Shown piece after piece: positions 32,998-44,590 of a DNA stretch of 64,000 nt (its first letter is position 1; each line of letters starts with the position of its first letter). The DNA is taken from assembly GCA_021018995.1 (NCBI GenBank), contig CM037584.1, positions 149,127,317-149,191,316 on the forward strand, given 5' to 3'. Source of the stretch: Chloranthus sessilifolius. Lineage: Eukaryota; Streptophyta; Magnoliopsida; Chloranthales; Chloranthaceae. The notes beneath the pieces were generated by a model. The model was not told the DNA's origin. It saw only the letters and a list, made by a program, of their open reading frames with translations, and searched no databases. The position numbers and the translations under genes are program-made.

Positions 32998-34561
32998 TCA
33001 ATGGGATCGAATCGAGTCAGAGTCAGAACTAGAGTCAGTATTGGAGTCTGAACTCGATTTAGCCTTCTCCTGGATTGTGTTTTGCAGCTCAGTGTATTCC
33101 TCTTATTTGATCTTTTTAGTGAGGCCAATGCACTTTCCAAGTCTAGTAGTCCTCAATTTTTCCTGTTCAAGCTGTGCTTGCAACATGGTCACCTTGTGCT
33201 GCTCACTCTTAACCATCTGAAAAGTTTGACCCAAAGAGGTCCCCGTGATTTTCTCTTTCAAATTTCATGAACAACTCTAATTTCCGAATTTGGTTCTCAA
33301 AAGGGGTTCTAATGTAAGCTCGCAAATCAGCTAACCCTTTTATGACATCACGACGAATTTATGGGTTCTCTTCCATAGCCTTTTTGAGGGCAGCAAATCT
33401 GGGAATGGGAATGGAGTGGTAGGGGACCAAAGGTATCCCAGCAGTGGGAGTGGGAGAAGAGGAATCCAACAGAATAATCTCAGGGTCTGTCTGATTGGCT
33501 TGATCAGAGAAAGTGAGGAGAGGTGAAGGGGACTCTACAAGAGCTACCTCAGGTTCTGTTTAGGTAGCATGGGCAGTAGTGGTCAGGGTGGGGGGATCAA
33601 CCAATACTACCTCAGGTTCTGTTTGGGTAGCATGGTCATCAATAGCAGGTACAGTGGCTAAGGTAGTTGTGTGGGATGTGGAGGCTAAGGTTTGGAGAAG
33701 GGCATTGGTCACAGACCGATTGTTTGTGTTGATCTGTAGTTGGGCTTGGATGGATTGGAGAAAGGTAAATATTTGGCTAATTGATTCAGGTGTGGGTGTG
33801 GTATGCATAGTAGGGGCTGGTAAAACTGAAGTGGATGGTTGAGGTGCAATGGGTGAAATGGCTGTAAAAGGTGAAGTAGCCAAATGAGTGAAATGAGGAG
33901 GGTCAGGTATAGGGATAGATTCAAGCCCAATGTTTTCAAAAATATACCCCATCATTGATGAATAAGCCTCTGTAGTAAAAATCTCAGGTTCAGGGGTATG
34001 AGTTATTTTAGGTGTATGAGCTGAATGAGTAGGTGAACTTGAGAGGCTTTGGAGAAGAGGAGTGCTAGGAGATTGTTCAATAAAATCTGTGGCCAGGTCT
34101 TCGGCATTATTGGGAGAAATTGGTGGTGTGAGTATGGCTGGAGTGGTTGGTGTAGAGGGGGAGCCTGCAATTGGGATAATGGTGGTTATGGGAGATGGGA
34201 CTGCTAGAATGGGTGAAGTGGCAGGAGCTGGGCTAGGTGAGGAGGGTAAAATGACAGCTTCTTCAAGAATGGGTGCAGCTGAAGGGCTGGTCACCACAGG
34301 AAGGACAACTTCTTCAAGAATGGGTGCAGCTGAAGGGCTGGTCACCACAGGGTCTGGCAAAGCAGGTTCTAAGGTAGCTACAGGGGCAGGCTCCACTTCC
34401 TCCCTCATTCTATTTAACATTGCTTGACTTGTAGTCCAAGCCTTTTTCCCAAAAGCATGAGGAGATAACTTCAAATGGTTCTTGCTCATCAATGTCAAAT
34501 TTGGCTCTTAGTAGGGCTGTGATCAGCCTACCAAATGGTATTTCAGCCAATTTCTGCTCCT
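32998..34561 (-). pseudogene. Env-like ORF of element B, C-terminal part fused to integrase
   Basis: After the integrase-derived [11 protein letters not shown] the frame runs directly into [20 protein letters not shown], a segment of the Athila extra ORF. A frameshift near 34430 leads to [20 protein letters not shown] and a Pro/Ala/Thr-rich region with an internal duplication (VVTSPSAAPILEE occurs twice). A probable coiled coil follows around 33250-33420, and a Ser/Asp tail (SSSDSNTDSSSDSDSD) ends at a stop at 32998-33000. D has a basic tail in this place, so the C-terminus differs between families. No membrane segment is visible. Confidence 0.75.
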
Positions 34562-35756
34562 TTTTCAACTCCTCCAACTCAGCAAGTTGCAGTTTCCTGT
34601 GATTACCAGCAGTAGTCAGATCCATGTTCAATATTTTAATAGCCCAAAAGGCTTTATATTCTAACTCCACTAGTAAATGGCATGCTTTGCCATAGACCAA
34701 TCTGAATGGGGACATGCCAATTGGGGTTTTATAGGTTGTCCTATATGCCCACAATACATCATTCAGCTTAAAGGACCAATCCTTTCTGTCCTTCTTCACA
34801 GTCTTTTCCAGTATATGTTTGATTTCTCTATTGGAAATCTCCACTTGTCCACTGGTTTGTGGATGATATGGAGTAGCTACTCTATGAGTCACAGAGTATT
34901 TTTTCAATAAAACTTCAAAATATTTATTACAAAAATGGCTTCCCCCATCACTGATAATAGCTCTGGGAAAACCAAACCTGGAAAAAATGTTATCCTTTAA
35001 AATTTTCAGAACCACTCTGTGATCATTGGTTTTAGTGGCTGTGGCTTTAACCCATTTGGATACATAATCCACAGCCACTAAGATGAAATTACACCCATTG
35101 GAAGGAAGAAAGGGACCCATGAAGTATATCCCCCAAATATCAAACAATTCAACTACCAAAATGGGTTGTAAAGGCATGGAGTTTCTCTTGGAAATGATGC
35201 CCAATTTCTGGCAGTTCTGGCAAGACTTACAGTGCTATAGAGCATCTTTGAAAAGTGTAGGCCAATAAAATCCACACTGCAAAACCTTTGCAGCAGTTTT
35301 GTTGCCACTAAAATGACCTCCACAGGCCTGTTCATGACACATAGAAAGTATCCTATGAAAGTCTTCTTCAGGGACACATCTTCTTATTGTTTGGTTTGCA
35401 CAAATCTTAAACAGATAAGGATCTTCCCAAATAAAATGTTTAACCTTTGAGAAGAAAAGATCTTTATCCATTTTATTCCAATGTTGAAGAATTTTTCTAG
35501 TAGCCAAAAAGTTGACTATGTTTGCAAACCAAGGGGTGTGTATTCTGATAGCAAAAAGTTGCTCATCAGGGAAAAATTCATTGATAGGCAGCCTATCAAT
35601 CTCAACAGTTAAAATTCTAGACAGGTGATCATCCACCACATTCTCCACACCCTTTTTATCTTTGATCTGTAAATCAAACTCCTGTAATAGGAGGATCCAC
35701 CTGATTAATCTTGGTTTGGTGTCCTTCTTAGACAGAAGGTATTTTAGGGCTGAGTG
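34562..35756 (-). pseudogene. Element B integrase and end of RNase H (broken)
   Basis: From the right: the end of RNase H ([20 protein letters not shown]), then [11 protein letters not shown] and the HHCC zinc region ([20 protein letters not shown]). The core shows GIYFMGP (catalytic aspartate replaced by tyrosine relative to GIDFMGP of A), ISDGGSHF and GQVE. A TAG at 35235-35237 lies in the zinc region at exactly the codon where A also has TAG. The C-terminal domain is missing because of the deletion into the env-like ORF. The RNase H frame continues at 46460 beyond element C. Confidence 0.88.
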
Positions 35757-35761
35757 GTCAG
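35757..35761. repeat. Target-site duplication of element C (left)
   Basis: GTCAG stands before the left LTR of C and is repeated at 46455-46459. Removing C and one copy restores the RNase H reading frame of B. Confidence 0.92.
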
Positions 35762-37590
35762 TGTTGTCGCTCCAAGTGTGCCATAATTGTGTGCATTATG
35801 AATCAAAAATTAAAGAATTAAAGAATGCTAGGTTATATGGATGTTAACTTATGAAAGGGATATCAGCACATTGGGGCTAACACTGGCCTGCAAGATCAGG
35901 GCCAATTGTAGCAAGTTTTAAATGTAAGTGAGTAAAAGATCGTCCACAGGGAATTGATTTAAAATTTAAGATAAACCTCCAGATCTGAGCTACCAGATCT
36001 GGCCTCTGATCCTATCTACAAAGCACATAAGATGGGAGGTTGAATTTGTCACGTTTAACTATAAGCAAATAAAGAAAAGAACTAACTACATGATCCAGAT
36101 CCGAGTTGTGGAGATGTTTAAAATAAGACAAATGCAGAAATAATAGCTTCATGTACTTTAGCCTCTGAATTTTAATGGAGAATCTGTAGTTCAACAGAGC
36201 AGATTCAATCTTCATCTGGCTACCAGCACAGATGTAAGAGAAATAAATCCGAATTAAGGAATAGGTTTAGACTTATGGTCGTGATCTCCACTCAAATGGT
36301 CACAGATCCGTCTAGTGTGGCCTATTCTTTAGTTCGTAACATGAACATCATCAGAATGTCGCTAGAATTAGGTTACCAATGCTAATTCGCACAGGGGTGA
36401 TGAATTAAGGGAAGTTGCATGCGGATGAGTGAATCTAAAGAAGTCTAATGCACTAAGGTGATCATTCAGAACCCTCGACATGACTCCAATGGAGAAGACA
36501 CAAATTACAAACAACCTTTTAAAATCCAAAATTACAATTACAGAGCACGGCTTCTTAGAGAGCCCTCGGACTTCTGATCGAGCTTCTCAGAGAGCCCTCG
36601 GACTTCTGATCTTGAATCCGAACTTGGAAGTACAAATCACTCACAATGGCTCTCAAAGGTAAACTACAAGAAGGGATTACAGGGGTTCGGATAAGCTATC
36701 CGACCGAATGAGGGAAACAGAGATAAAACTCTAAAACTGGATACCCAATTTGGGCTAATGGCTTCTATTTATACTTTTCCTCCATCCTGCGCATGGTCGG
36801 ATTGACCAATCAGAATGCTTTAGATCCGATTGCCCAATGAGGGTTGAGCACGGGATCCGGACCTGTTTTGGCCAATGGAAATGCTCGATCCGTTCGCCAA
36901 TCGATGCCGTAAGCATCAATTTCTATGGGTTTGAAATTGCTTGAGCTTCCGGAAGTTCCCCGCTGTAATTTAACTTTGGGCGCCACATGGGTTGGAATAT
37001 GCCTTGGATCTTGATTGGAACCTTCCTAATGTTCCTGGTCTTTTGATTGCATTAGGCGGCAAAGTTTCCTGAAATACCCTTGGACGAGCCGCAAATCCTC
37101 GAATGCCATTTCGCAGAGTTCGGGGCCTTTTCGCAAAGTTCAATGACTTTCAAGCTCGCTCGCAAAGTTCAATCTTCTTTTGAGGAGTGTTTTCTTCTTT
37201 TTGCGAAGTTCAAGGTTCTTTGCGAATAGTACAAGTTCTTTGCGAACTGAAGTCTAAGCTCCCATTCTTCTTTGCGAATACTAGAAGTTCTTTGCGAATT
37301 GCACTCTAGGCTCCCATTGTTCTTTGAATAGTAGAAGTTCTTTGCAATTGAACTCTCTCTTGCTTGGTCTTTGTTCTCTTTTAGATCCTCTTTAGCCATT
37401 CTTTGAAGCTTCTTCACTCCTTCTTTAAACTTGACATGAGTGTCGCCTTTTGATCTTTTGGGATGCTTTTGGATTTGGACCTGTCGATTGGTTAGTCAGA
37501 AATGCACACTAAAGCACTTATTTAGTCTTCTCAAGGGTCTTTCAAGGCTCATGTTTAGGGGTGAAAAATGGTATTTTTCACTACTTAACA
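35762..37590 (-). repeat. Element C 3' LTR
   Basis: 1829 bp, against 1864 bp for the 5' LTR. Long exact matches are broken by small clustered indels. It carries a TATA box (36765-36773, minus), a hairpin-like region near 36278-36310, and a U3 cluster of CTTTGCGAA sites (about 37100-37345). Confidence 0.93.
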
Positions 37591-37603
37591 CACCCCCAAA
37601 CCT
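37591..37603 (-). promoter_or_regulatory. Polypurine tract of element C
   Basis: AGGTTTGGGGGTG on the element strand, adjoining the 3' LTR. Confidence 0.85.
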
Positions 37604-39589
37604 AAGCTTTGCTAGTCCCTGAGCAAAGAAACGTAAAAGCAAAATAAAGAGCCACTTTTGTAGGAAGCACAGGTGCATTTAGCATATGCAACAAGCCTTT
37701 TAAACCCTAGGTGATCCCTAGAGGAGGAGTGAAGTCTCCTGAGGGTTTTCATGAAGGTACCCACAAACTTCTCCATGGGACAGTTGGCATTAGTGCCTTG
37801 TCATCCCATGAGCAATCAAAGATCAAAATTAGTTACTCTTGAATCAATGTTTAAACAGAAATTTAGGTTTATTGTTTGCAAGGGATTTCAACATTTATAA
37901 ACCTTATGAATGTTTCACTCTTTCCAATCAGTGAGCAGCCATAGAAATCATGCAAATGTGTCGTGAGTTCATCATTTGAATAAAAATTAGGTTATAAGTC
38001 ATACTTAATGTGCTCAAGTTCCAACCCAAACACTTAGGGTGTACTGATCAAGATTTTGTTGAAGGGTTCATTTTCACTCAAGCTCAAGAGCAGTTACATC
38101 TCCCAAATGGATTTGTAAGCATGAGCATAGGCATGATTCTCGTGTCTTGGCATCCTTGACATCTCCTCACCATAGATTGGAAACCTGCTTATCTCCACAT
38201 GACAGTTCACTCAACTTTGGATCACAAGGACTTTTTGGGTTTGTTGTATGGCTCGTGGAGTGAGGTTTGTGGATAGGAAGGTTGAGCAGTGTTTGGATTT
38301 TTGAGAAGTCAGAATTGAAGGAGGTGGTTCATGACTCCACCTTCTTGAGTTTAGCTTCTTTTGAGATTCTCGTGTTCAAAGTACTCAGCTTCTTCTTCCT
38401 TTGATCTTGAATTTTCAACATAAAGTTCCCCTTTTGCCTTTTTTTTGCTTGCTTCTTTTCACATTGTTTTCTTTTACTTTCTCGGTCCTACATCGCCCAT
38501 TTTGAGGTATTTCTTCTTCATTTATTTTGATATTTGCCCGTAAATGTTCCATCTTTACTTCTTTCTCCTTTAACTCCTGAATTCTCAAGGTGAGGGAAGG
38601 CTGAATTGGTTCCATTGGTTCTGCAAGAAAAATGGGTGTTTTGATGAAGCATTGTAGGATTTATAGCTCAATTGGGGTACAAACAAGGCGATCTTTCTTG
38701 GTTGGTTCTCATTAAGCTCAAGTCCAAAGAAGGCCTTGATCTTTTCCTCAGTTTCATGAATGTTGTTGCTTGTTTTGATTTGGAGTTTCCTAATTTCTAG
38801 TGGATCTAATGCCTCAGCCAGTCCTTTGAATCAGAAAAGGGTTGCCTCAGTCACTCTTCAACAGAGATGTAAAACATATAGGCTCAATTCTCACTTTGGT
38901 TATGGTTTTTCCTTGAGCTTTTAAGTATATCTTTACCTTTTCTCTTCCTGGACTTGCTATGTGCTAATACAAGTGTATTTTCCTGGTGTTAACATCATGG
39001 AAATGTGGAATATTGTAGGGTTTAGAATGTCTAAATTCTTGCAAAGAAAATTTTAAAATTTCCACATTGTCATGATTCTTAAGTAAATTGATTCATTTCA
39101 CATTACTTTGGTGATTGTGATGCCCTTATGCTAATTATCCCATGGGCAGGACCTGCTTGCCATAAAGATGAACATTGTCCTCAATGTTCTAGACAATGAG
39201 AGACTAGGGGCAACAGGTAAAAGAAGAAAGAAAACTAAGAACAGAAAAATCTAAACTATATGCAAAGAAAATAAAATGTAGAACGAAGATATGAGCAAGG
39301 AAATGGAAAACATGATACACAAATGCAAGAAAAATCAACAAACCAACGCTAGAACTGCTAAATAAAATCTAAAAAATAGAAGGATTACTATGCAAATGGA
39401 AGGAAACTAATGCTAATAGCAGAGAAACAGTAAAAACAAGGTAAGGGACTGAATATAAAGTAAAAAAAAAAAAAAAAAATAGAAAAGTGTTGATACAAAA
39501 ACAGAATTTGTGAATGCAAAATAGGGAAACAAAGTTAGAAACTAGCTGTACTCATAGAAAAATGACGAAAATTAGTAAACTGCTCCGTA
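37604..39589 (-). other. Element C 3' untranslated region
   Basis: No coding region is visible. A block near 39130-39200 reads ATTGAGGACAATGTTCATC on the element strand, which resembles the sequence ahead of the internal polypurine-like tracts of B and E, but here the G-run is missing. A run of A lies at about 39462-39479. Confidence 0.65.
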
Positions 39590-39745
39590 GGATCTTTTCA
39601 GCAGGACTTCTCCCATTTTCTATTCAAAAGGAAATTTTAACTATTCGAAGAACATGGTTCTTTTCGAGTAGTTCATTACTGACTCGAAATTAATTCAAAT
39701 AGAACTTTGAACTTTTCAAAAGTACTTTTACTTTGCGATTTGAAC
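39590..39745 (-). repeat. Post-pol cluster of TTCGAA-type sites in element C
   Basis: Sites CTATTCGAAGAAC, TTCTTTTCGAGTAG, GACTCGAAATT and CTTTGCGATTTG lie within about 150 bp directly behind the end of integrase. It is a short form of the cluster found at the same place in A. The U3 of C has CTTTGCGAA and CTTTTCGCAAAG sites. Confidence 0.45.
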
Positions 39746-39839
39746 TTTGAAGTGTATTTACACTATGCGTACAAGAAAATAGATGTAAACAAAGAAAATC
39801 GGAAAAACAATGTTGTACAAACATATTATACACTTTTCT

Positions 39840-42800
39840 ACCATCGATTTTTGGAGATTCATGATGATAGGTGGGCAACAAGGGCTCTGGGTGTTTTCAA
39901 TGCATGGTTTGAGCCTCGACCATTTACCTTGAGTATTCTTCCATCCTTGGGATCTGAAATATCCACAGCCTCGAGGGAGGCCTTGATGATGTGTATGGCC
40001 CTTCCCATCCGGATCTCAATTTGCCGAGAAAGAATTTAAGTTTAGAGTTGAATAACCATACCTTGGACCCCAGTATGAACTCTTTTCTCATGAGGCTCCT
40101 ATCATGGAATGATTTAACCTTTTCTTTGTACAACTGGAGCTAGTGTAGGCATCCATCCTCGTTCTTCCAGATTCAGTTGAGTTGAAGCTTCTGTGGTTAC
40201 CAAAGAAGCTAGATCCATATTAAAAGTTTTGATTGCCCACAAGGCCTTATATTCTAATTCTCTTTGGTAGATGGCATGCCTTGCCATAAACTAGTCTCGA
40301 AGGGGACATCCTATAGGAGTCTTGTAGGCGATTGATGCCCAAAGCATCATTAAGCTTAAAGGACCAGTCCTTTCGTCCTTCTTCAGCTTTTTTCCAAAAT
40401 GTGTTTGATCTCTTTATTTGAAATCTCCACATTCCCACCGGTTTGTGGATGATAGGGAGTGGCTACTCTGTGAGTGATGAGTACTTTTTAATAGAGAGTC
40501 AAACCGTCAAGGTAAAAGTGGCTTCCCCATCACTAATGATGGCTCTGGGAATCCAAATCTGGAAAAATGTGGTCTTTGAGGAATCTTAAAACCACTTTGT
40601 GATCATTGGATTTGGTAGCTATGGCCTCAATCCACTTGGAGACATAATCCACTACCAAGATGAAATTGTTTCCATTAGAAGGGAAAGGGCCCATAAAATC
40701 TATGCCCCAAACATCAAACAACTCAACTACCGGGATTGGTCATAGGGCATTGAGTTTCTTTTGGAAATCTTGCCTTGATTTTTGGCGATTCGCAAGATTT
40801 ACTTTGTAAGGCATCTTTAAAGATTATGGGCCAATAGAAACCACATTGAATTTTGCACTGTTTTATTGTTAATGAAATGGCCTCCACAGTCTGTTCATGA
40901 CACATTGACAATATGCCGTGGAATTCATGGTCCGACACACTTTCGATCACTTGGTTCACAATTCTTGAATAGATAAGGATCTTCCCAAATGAAATGTTTA
41001 ACTTGTGAGAAGAAAAGATCTTTATCCATTCTATTCCAATGTTGAGGAATCATCCAATAGCCAAGAAGTTGACTATGTTTGCAAACCAAGGACAAGGTAT
41101 TGATGGCAAAAGTTGCTCATCGTGAAATGATTCATTAATGGGTAAGCTATCATCCTCGGATTGAGAATTCGGATAAGTGATCGCCACCACATTCTCCACT
41201 CCTTTCTTATCCTTAATCAGATCAAACTCCCCTGTAATAGGAGGATCCACCGATTAATCTGGGCTTGTATCCTTCTTAGGCAAGGTACTTTAGGCAGTGG
41301 TGGTCAAGAACACCATAATTTGTGAACCTAAAACATAAGGCCTGAATTTTTCCAATGCAAACACAATGGCCGGCTCTTTCTCATTGTTGTGTAGTTGAGC
41401 TAGGCATCTCATGGATCTGGGCATAAGCTATGACATGGGGAAGCTTATCCTTTCTCCGCCTAGGACAGCTCCTAGGGCATAGTCGATGCATCACATCACT
41501 CAAAGGGCAGAATAGTCGGGGTGCAAGATGGGAGCTGAAATCGACATTTCTTAAGGACCTCAAAGGCATGCATTCATTAGTAAACACAAAAGGAACATCT
41601 TGACACAATGAAATGATGAGTGGCTTGGAAATTTTCAAATCTTTGATGAACCTCCTATAAAATCCTGCATGCCCTAAGAAACTTCGATTTGCTTAAGGAG
41701 GCAAATGTGCAATTAGATCAATTTTGCTTGGTCCACCTCTATGCCTTTATGGGAGACCATGTCCTAGGACAATGCCTTGGTGACTATAAAATGACTCTTT
41801 TCCCGACTTAGAACCAAATTGGTTTCTTCACATCTTTGCAACACCAACTTGAGGTGGTGTAAGCATTGGGAAAAACTGTCTCCATAAATTGAAAAGTCAT
41901 CCATGAAGATCTCCATGAATTGATCAATCATGTCGAGAAAAGATGGCATACATGCATCTTTGAAAAGTAGCAGGGGCATTGCAAAGACCAAAGGGCATCC
42001 TCCTATAGGCAAAAGTGCCAAAGGGCGGTGAAGGTGGTCTTTTCTTGGTCTGTGGATACACAGGATCCGTTGTAACGAGTACCCATCAAGGAAGCGATAG
42101 TAAGCTTTGCGCAAGCTTATCAAGGATTTGGTCAATGAAGGGAGGGGAAATGGTCTTTCCTTGTCATGGTATTTAATTTTCTCGTAGTCTATGCGGACCC
42201 TCCATCCAGCTTGTTTGTCCGGTGGACATAAGTTTACCAGATTCAATTTGCTACACATGTTGATGCCAGATTTCTTAGGCACCACCTGTGTGGGTGCTAC
42301 CATGAGAATCTGAAATGGGGTAAATGACTGACATCTAGCAAATCCTTCATTACCACTTCTTGCATGTGAGGATTCAACCTTCTTTGCATTTCTCTAGAAG
42401 GCTTGGCATCCTCTTCCGTGTGGATCTTATGCATGCATACTGGGTTTATTCCTCCTAAATCAGAATGGTCCAAACCAATTGCTTTCTTGTGTGCTTTTAG
42501 AACTACCTACCAACTCCTCTTCTTGCTCCTTTGTAAGGGAGGAAGAAATAATCACAGTAGTGTTTGATGATCTCCCAAAACACATATTTCAGATTTTTGG
42601 GGAGCTGTTTGAGTTCCAATTCGTGGGTGAGAAAAGAGGGCAAAGGTAAGGTACCTTGGTAACTTGTGGAAGAGGGAGAGGAGCAGTCTCCAAGAGAGAG
42701 AACTTGATGATCACAGGAGTGCCTTGCAAGCGGACTCCGCTGAATTTGATGTCCCTTTTCCTTCTTTCTCGGATCCCCAATCATTTTAAATTCTGTGGTG

Positions 42801-43180
42801 GAGTCTTTACCTTGCGAAATGTTTGTAAAGACTCCTCCACCAAATTCATCAATGATGTCAACATGGAAACATTCCTCGCCAGAGAATTGAGGTTGAGTAA
42901 CAAGATTATACACATTCAATTTAACTTTCATATTTCCAAAAGACACCTCCATGATGCCGCACTGCATTGAATGCATGCATTAGTCAGTAGCTGTGAATGG
43001 TCTTCCTAATAGGATGGGTACTTTTGGTTGGTTCCATGTCCAACACCAAAAAGTCAGCAGGTAGAAAAACTTGTCTACTCCTACCAAAACATCTTCAATC
43101 AACCCCATAGGTTTCCTTTCGGATCTGTCATTCAGTAACACCACTTGAGTGGGTTTCAATTCTCCTGCACCTAGCTTCTC
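39840..43180 (-). pseudogene. Element C pol: protease, RT, RNase H, integrase (many small indels)
   Basis: In order on the element strand: a protease remnant (about 42960-43180, and the conserved block near 43220 with many frame breaks); reverse transcriptase with FMDDFSIYGDSFSQCLHHLK (about 41760-42300); RNase H pieces; integrase with the HHCC region (SMCHEQ near 40900), [12 protein letters not shown] and the GKACHLP block (about 40247). The C-terminal domain ends near 39840. Catalytic motifs that remain are well conserved, but frames change every 50-200 bp. Relative to A and B most breaks are losses of one or two bases at CAG/CTG, so the true element may be far more intact than it looks. 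Confidence 0.85.
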
Positions 43181-43975
43181 ATAGATGTAATAGGGAAGCA
43201 GTTGACACTAGCACCAGATCTAGCAAGGCTTTCTCAATGGTGTGCTCCCCAATGATGCAGGGATTGTGGGGATTCCAGGTCTTGCATCTTAGGTGGTGTT
43301 GCAATTGATAGCACTTGGTTGATTTTCTCCATAGCAAAGGCCTTCTTGGATAAATGTATCCTAGATTGCCTTTTGTGGGTGCACACCTCTTTGAGAAATT
43401 TTGCATAAGCGGGGACACTTTGATTGCATCAAGCGAGGTAGATTAATTTTAACTTGCTTGAATGTCTCCATCATTTCCTCAATTTTGTGTTTCCTTTGTC
43501 AAAAGGAGAAACTGACTTCATTGCATGGGGAAATGGGAGGTGAGGAACAAATTTCTCCTCCTCATTTTTTCAACAATTTTGTTATTTTTTACTGTTTTCA
43601 TTTTTTTGAATTTTTCGATGTAAATCAATGCCATATTGCTATCCAAATTGTTGTTCCTTCACTTGTTCTTCATCATTCTCCTCTTCACTACCCACTGTGT
43701 TGTTTATTATTCTTCCACTTCTCAAAGTAGTCACAGCTTTGATTTCCTCATGGCCATTTGAGGATTCTCCAACCATGAACTGTCCCTTAGGATTGTTCAC
43801 AGGTTGGCTGGGTAGTTTACCCTCTTCTCTCTTAGCCAATGAATTTGAGAGTTGGCCCAGAGTTTCTTCAATTTTTTTAATGCTCTGACTGTGAAGGTTC
43901 ACAGTCTGAGACAGAGTTCCAAGATTTTGAAGTGAACTCAAGACCTGCTCTTCAAAGGTCAGGGATCTAGGAGGG
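43181..43975 (-). pseudogene. Element C remnant of gag C-terminus and protease start
   Basis: The piece SSLQNLGTLSQTVNLHSQSI, LPSQPVNNPKGQFMVGESS and TLRSGRIINN corresponds to the last third of gag in A and B. The frame breaks near 43640 and continues in pieces to the protease LDLG region near 43220. Nothing of the capsid core or zinc knuckle precedes it: similarity to gag of A and B stops at about 43975. Confidence 0.8.
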
Positions 43976-44574
43976 GCAGGTAAATGGTGATCTGAAAATA
44001 ATGAGAAACAACTCAGAGATTTTCTATTTGTGTTTTCAGCTTCTTTTATTTTGTATTTGGTTTTGTAAAAAAAAAAAAAAAATCAGCATGCCTAAAAGAC
44101 AGCAGAAATTATAATCAAAACAAATATTAAACACAGCAGAATTGCTGGTTCTCAAGAATTTAAAAATAGAAAATGAATACAAAGGAGAAGGGGATGCAAA
44201 CTCAAGCAGATCTGCTCCCCTTTTGGTCCAGATGCTCCTTGTTGACTATTGCTCCAGATCTGCAAACATCCAAAACTGCGGCGACCTTATTCAAGTATTG
44301 ACAAAATAAAAGAAAAACTCAAAGCACGCCCAAATTTGCCAAATAGACAGAAGGTTGGCAGCAGCATTTAGTCAAATAACTAGAAGGCAAAGAATAAAAA
44401 CTCGAAAAAATAAAAAAAAAATTGTGCTACAGTAAAACAGGTTTTCTATACAAAACTGCAGTAGACATTTAATAAAGCACTTGGAATACAAAGTGTGTTT
44501 AAAGCAAAAATAAAATAAAAATCAAATCTACAAAATAGAAAAACTTAGATCTACCAATTTTAAAATCTATTCTA
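43976..44574 (-). other. Element C leader replacing most of gag
   Basis: The 600 bp between the gag remnant and the primer-binding site have no gag similarity and no ORF of note, only A/T-rich sequence. In A and B about 1.2 kb of gag coding sequence occupies this interval. C could therefore move only with Gag supplied by another element. Confidence 0.7.
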
Positions 44575-44587
44575 AGAACGCGCCAAA
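44575..44587 (-). promoter_or_regulatory. Primer-binding site of element C (degenerate)
   Basis: The element strand reads TTTTGGCGCGTTCTTAG. It agrees with the tRNA-Asp site of B only for the first part (TGGCGC, then GTT after one missing base) and then departs. The missing base could be a sequence error. Confidence 0.5.
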
Positions 44588-44590
44588 ACT

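Noticed and set aside
33579-33842. Plus-strand ORFs at 33579-33842 and 34062-34427
   Set aside because: Shadows of the Pro/Ala-rich env-like ORF of element B.
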